Assembly (NCBI GenBank): GCA_017383945.1
Contig: JAFNUQ010000085.1
Coordinates: 1-9,237 of the forward strand
Length of the DNA: 9,237 nt
Reading direction: 5' to 3'
DNA from: Bacteroidales bacterium
GTDB taxonomy: Bacteria; Bacteroidota; Bacteroidia; Bacteroidales; UBA932
Part shown: positions 6,050 to 9,237 of the stretch, one piece after another
How positions within the stretch are numbered: position 1 is the stretch's first letter
How the letters are laid out: each line of letters opens with the position of its first letter
Made by a program: the position numbers and the translations under genes
The notes under the pieces: model-generated
Told to the model about the DNA's origin: nothing
What the model saw: the letters and a program-made list of their open reading frames with translations, nothing else
The model's database searches: none

Positions 6050-6462
6050 GCTTCCTTCTTGGCTTCTGTCTTAGGAGCCTTCTTTACGATTTCAGCGGCA
6101 AGCTTGTCAAACTCCTGCTCGGTGATCATCTTGCAGGTGCCGTTGATCTGTGCACCCATCTCAACCTGGATTTTGCGCACATAGATATTGCCATTGACAA
6201 CTGCGAGATTTTTGATTGAGAGAGTATCCTTGACATAGATATCGCCATCAATCTTTCCCCACATATCAAGATTAGTACAGAGCAGGCTGCCGGACATTAC
6301 TGCGGTCTCGCCTACTACGATTCTGCCTTCTGAAAAGACAACGCCATCCATTGTGCCGTCCACACGGATGTCTGTAGCTGACACGAGATTACCTTTAAGG
6401 GACGCTCCCTTGGAGATTCTAGTTACGTCGTTTACATTAACGACAGGATCATTTTTCTGCAT
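6046..6462 (-). CDS. Bactofilin (polymer-forming cytoskeletal protein)
   Basis: A 138-residue bactofilin (formerly DUF583). The core from about residue 15 to 111 is a run of short beta-strand repeats of the kind G-x-I/L-x-V with glycine turns: 'GASLKGNL', 'DIRVDGTMDG', 'GRIVVG', 'GKIDGDIYV', 'NGNIYV' and 'GAQINGT'. This is expected to fold as a right-handed beta-helix that polymerises end to end without nucleotide. The flanks are short and polar: an N-terminal MQKNDPVVNVND and a Lys/Glu-rich tail from 112 (ends KKAPKTEAKKEA). There is no membrane helix, so any membrane contact would be through the N-terminus or a partner. In other bacteria bactofilins organise cell-wall enzymes and cell shape. 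The start ATG at 6462 is 27 bases after the secA stop with no promoter element I can see, so read-through from secA is likely. Its end overlaps the yicC stop by four bases. Confidence 0.9.
   Translation of the reverse strand: MQKNDPVVNVNDVTRISKGASLKGNLVSATDIRVDGTMDGVVFSEGRIVVGETAVMSGSLLCTNLDMWGKIDGDIYVKDTLSIKNLAVVNGNIYVRKIQVEMGAQINGTCKMITEQEFDKLAAEIVKKAPKTEAKKEA
6061..6085 (+). terminator. Candidate intrinsic terminator of yicC, inside the bactofilin coding sequence
   Basis: Bases 6061-6067 (GGCTTCT) pair with 6073-6079 (AGGAGCC) as a 7-bp stem with one T-G wobble and a five-base loop. On the plus strand TTCTTT follows at once (6080-6085). It begins 11 bases after the yicC stop codon. On the minus strand the stem is followed by AAGAAGG, so it would act only on the yicC message. 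The DNA also encodes the Lys/Ala-rich tail of the bactofilin, where sequence constraint on the protein is probably low. Confidence 0.48.
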
Positions 6463-6489
6463 ATTCTTAGTAATTAGTGGTTAATCTTT

Positions 6490-9237
6490 TTATACTTTAC
6501 CCTTTCCGTGGCAGTTCTTGTACTTCAAGCCGCTTCCGCAAGGACAAGGATCATTACGGCCTACCTGCTTCTCAACCTTCACAGGGGTGTTGGACTTAGG
6601 TTCGCCGTTGGTACTGAGGTCGTTACGGCTTGTCTGCATCCTTGACATATCGGTCTGCTGACGGATAGCTCTGCGTGGCTCCTCTGAAGCATCTCTAAGC
6701 GGGAGGTAGGCCTTGAAGAGGAACGAGAGTACATCGTCGTTGAGTTTCTCAAGCATTGCAGAGAAGAGGTTGTAGCTCTCAAGCTTATAGATCACAACAG
6801 GATCCTTCTGCTCATAAGAGGCTGTCTGAACGCTCTGCTTGAGGTCGTCCATCTCTCTGAGGTGCTCCTTCCAGTGCTCATCGATCTGATAGAGGATGAT
6901 GTTCTTTGTGAGGGTCTTGATAATCTCCTTACCCTCAGAAAGCACAGCCTTCTCAAGATTTACAGAGAGGTTAACCTGCTTCTTGCCATCCGCTACAGGG
7001 ATTGCAATATTCTGATACATAGAACCTTGCTTCTCATATACATTCTTCACGATAGGGAATGTCTTTTCTACGAGAGCGTTCATTCTACGCATATAAACTT
7101 CGTGCATGTGCTCGGTGAGCTTTGCAACAAGTTCTTCTTTCTTAGCCTTCTTGTAGAACTCTTCGTCGCATCCTGCGTCGATAGAGAGCTCTGCCATGAG
7201 TGACATCTCAAACTCCTCAAAGCTCAAGTGCTTGTACTTATCCACGATGAGGCTTGCCGTGTCAAGCATCATATTCTGAAGGTCAATCTCGACTTTCTCA
7301 CCGTTGATTGCGTTGCGGCGGCGAGAGTAGATTGCTTCTCTCTGGAAGTTCATTACGTCGTCATATTCGAGCAGGCGCTTGCGCACACCGAAGTTGTTTT
7401 CCTCAACCTTCTTCTGCGCATTACCGATGGCGTTGGTGAGCATTCCTGCTTCAAGAGCCTCATTTTCTTCAAGTCCCATCTTGTCGACCATACTTGCGAT
7501 GCGCTCTCCGCCGAAGAGTCTCATCAGCTTGTCTTCCAATGAGATATAGAATGTAGAAGAACCAGGATCACCCTGACGACCGGCACGACCACGGAGCTGT
7601 CTGTCCACGCGACGCGAATCATGACGCTCGGTGCCGATGATGGCGAGACCGCCTGCAGCCTTGACTTCCTCAGAGAGCTTGATATCGGTACCACGACCTG
7701 CCATATTGGTTGCGATGGTCACCGCACCCTTCTGACCGGCATGTGCAACAATCTCGGCCTCACGGGCGTGCTCCTTGGCGTTGAGCACATTGTGACGGAT
7801 ACCTCTCATTCTGAGCATACGACTGAGGAGCTCTGAAGTCTCCACGTCGGTAGTACCCACGAGCACCGGACGGCCCTGCGAAGTGAGATCCACGATGCGC
7901 TCGATCACTGCGGCAAATTTTGCCTTCTTGGTCTTATAGATGATGTCATTCTGATCGTCGCGCGCTATAGGTCGGTTGGTCGGAATGACCATAACGTCGA
8001 GTTTGTAGATGCTCCAGAATTCGCCTGCTTCTGTCTCGGCTGTACCTGTCATACCCGCAAGCTTGTGATACATGCGGAAGTAGTTCTGGAGTGTGATGGT
8101 TGCAAATGTCTGGGTTGCGCCCTCGACTGTGACGTTTTCCTTGGCCTCGACCGCCTGGTGCAGACCGTCGCTCCAGCGGCGTCCTTCCATGATACGGCCG
8201 GTAGACTCGTCCACGATCTTGACTTTGCCGTCCATAATCACATAATCCACATCCTTCTCAAACATTGTATATGCCTTGAGGAGCTGCATCATTGTGTGGA
8301 CGCGCTCGCTTGTTGTCGAGAATTCGGACATGAGCTGGTCCTTCATCGACTGCTTTTCTGCAAGTGAAGCGCCTGACTGCTCGATCTCGGCTGTTCTTGT
8401 GCCGACATCAGGGAGCACAAAGAAATCGTCCTTACCCACAGCCTTGGCGAGAACCTCGTGACCCTTGTCAGTGAGGTCCACTGAATGCATCTGCTCGTTG
8501 ATCACAAAGTAGAGCGGGTCGGTAACCACAGGCATCTCCTTCTCGTTGTCCTGCATAAAGTAGTTCTCGGCTTTCTGGAGGATGACCTTGATGCCCGGCT
8601 CTGAGAGGTATTTGATGAGCGGATTGTATTTTGGAAGACCCTTGTGGGCTCTGAGGAGGAGCTTACCACCCTCAACTTCATCACCCTCGGCGATCTTTCT
8701 TTTTGCTTCGTTAAGTACCTGATTCACAAGAGTTCTCTGGCTCTGGTAGAGCTTCTCCACATATGGTCTGAACTCCATAAACTGAGCCTCGTCTGCAAGA
8801 TTTCTCTGGACAGGACCTGAGATGATCAGAGGAGTACGTGCGTCATCGATGAGCACTGAATCGACCTCATCCACGATAGCATAGTGGTGCTTCTTCTGCA
8901 CGAGCTCGTCCTGGCTAAGGACCATATTATCACGGAGGTAGTCAAAACCAAACTCGTTGTTTGTACCAAATGTGATGTTTGACTTGTAGGCCTTCTTTCT
9001 TGCGTCAGAGTTTGGCTGGTGCTTGTCGATACAGTCTACGCTCAAGCCGTGGAACATATAGAGAGGACCCATCCACTCCGAGTCACGCTTTGAGAGGTAG
9101 TCATTGACTGTCACGACGTGTACACCCTTGCCGGCAAGTGCGTTAAGGAATACAGGAAGAGTCGCCACGAGAGTCTTACCCTCACCTGTCGCCATCTCAG
9201 CGATCTTACCCTGGTGCAAAGCAATACCACCGATGAG
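6490..9237 (-). CDS. secA: Preprotein translocase ATPase SecA (5' end beyond window)
   Basis: The motor of the Sec export pathway, which pushes preproteins through SecYEG with ATP. The frame is open through the right edge, giving 915 residues in the window; the N-terminus is missing and no start codon is present. The first visible residues [15 protein letters not shown] are already in nucleotide-binding domain 1, just before Walker A (ATGEGKT, about 16-22). Walker B is DEVD at 123-126, followed by [11 protein letters not shown]. The second motor domain shows NMAGRGTDI and the arginine-finger region [16 protein letters not shown]. The C-terminal zinc tail is complete: Cys898, Cys900, Cys909 and His910 in [16 protein letters not shown], the site used for SecB and ribosome contacts in other species. 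The extended insertion between the first motor domain and the preprotein-binding domain is as in Bacteroidota SecA, which is about 1,100 residues long. Bactofilin follows after 27 bases on the same strand. Confidence 0.98.
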   Translation of the reverse strand, partial: LIGGIALHQGKIAEMATGEGKTLVATLPVFLNALAGKGVHVVTVNDYLSKRDSEWMGPLYMFHGLSVDCIDKHQPNSDARKKAYKSNITFGTNNEFGFDYLRDNMVLSQDELVQKKHHYAIVDEVDSVLIDDARTPLIISGPVQRNLADEAQFMEFRPYVEKLYQSQRTLVNQVLNEAKRKIAEGDEVEGGKLLLRAHKGLPKYNPLIKYLSEPGIKVILQKAENYFMQDNEKEMPVVTDPLYFVINEQMHSVDLTDKGHEVLAKAVGKDDFFVLPDVGTRTAEIEQSGASLAEKQSMKDQLMSEFSTTSERVHTMMQLLKAYTMFEKDVDYVIMDGKVKIVDESTGRIMEGRRWSDGLHQAVEAKENVTVEGATQTFATITLQNYFRMYHKLAGMTGTAETEAGEFWSIYKLDVMVIPTNRPIARDDQNDIIYKTKKAKFAAVIERIVDLTSQGRPVLVGTTDVETSELLSRMLRMRGIRHNVLNAKEHAREAEIVAHAGQKGAVTIATNMAGRGTDIKLSEEVKAAGGLAIIGTERHDSRRVDRQLRGRAGRQGDPGSSTFYISLEDKLMRLFGGERIASMVDKMGLEENEALEAGMLTNAIGNAQKKVEENNFGVRKRLLEYDDVMNFQREAIYSRRRNAINGEKVEIDLQNMMLDTASLIVDKYKHLSFEEFEMSLMAELSIDAGCDEEFYKKAKKEELVAKLTEHMHEVYMRRMNALVEKTFPIVKNVYEKQGSMYQNIAIPVADGKKQVNLSVNLEKAVLSEGKEIIKTLTKNIILYQIDEHWKEHLREMDDLKQSVQTASYEQKDPVVIYKLESYNLFSAMLEKLNDDVLSFLFKAYLPLRDASEEPRRAIRQQTDMSRMQTSRNDLSTNGEPKSNTPVKVEKQVGRNDPCPCGSGLKYKNCHGKGKV

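Noticed and set aside
6862..7542. Plus-strand frames of 113 and 104 codons opposite secA
   Set aside because: Long antisense frames are expected opposite a highly biased gene such as secA; the translations are Leu/His/Val-rich without domain signs.
9219..9237. A SecA start at 9219
   Set aside because: The codon at 9219 is TTG inside the conserved GGIALHQGK segment, and the frame continues to the edge with typical SecA residues, so the real start is outside the window.
1..9237. Mobile elements, CRISPR arrays, toxin-antitoxin or defence genes, tRNA or riboswitch
   Set aside because: Scanning both strands by eye showed no direct-repeat array, transposase, integrase, cloverleaf or long structured leader; nearly all bases belong to conserved housekeeping genes.

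Overview
The window is an ordinary chromosomal stretch of a member of the Bacteroidota, most likely an anaerobic Bacteroidales bacterium. The reasons are: a SecA with the extended central region and C-terminal zinc tail seen in that phylum; a one-chain, iron-sulfur L-serine dehydratase of the roughly 400-residue kind; near-absence of Shine-Dalgarno sequences; and several copies of the Bacteroidota -7 promoter element TAnnTTTG directly in front of genes. I see no tRNA, rRNA, CRISPR array, insertion sequence, integrase or phage gene. Coding density is very high and the only gene-free stretch above 100 bases is 454-577.

Left part (1-4448, all minus strand): the membrane-spanning N-terminus of a probable FlaA1/CapD-type nucleotide-sugar dehydratase/epimerase runs off the left edge. 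It has its own promoter, placed right behind the terminator of the next unit. That unit reads HprK-like kinase, then sdaA (L-serine dehydratase), then a Na/phosphate cotransporter with a PhoU-like tail. The gaps are 49 and 15 bases, so sdaA and the transporter are very probably co-transcribed.

Middle (4449-6049, plus strand): a 56-base divergent promoter region separates the kinase from a DUF1963/YwqG-like gene. That gene is followed 24 bases later by yicC, which encodes an endoribonuclease-family protein.

Right part (6046-9237, minus strand): secA, whose start lies beyond the right edge, is followed after 27 bases by a bactofilin gene. The bactofilin and yicC genes converge and overlap by four bases at their stop codons. 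Each appears to carry the other's intrinsic terminator inside its coding sequence.

The genes do not form one pathway. They cover protein export (SecA), cytoskeleton/envelope shape (bactofilin), RNA turnover (YicC), serine catabolism (SdaA), phosphate uptake (Na/Pi transporter), envelope polysaccharide (FlaA1/CapD-like) and two poorly understood proteins (HprK-like kinase, DUF1963). I did not find a convincing new multi-gene system. The most interesting points are the reciprocal embedded terminators, two promoters so close to start codons that the messages could be leaderless, and the orphan HprK-like kinase.
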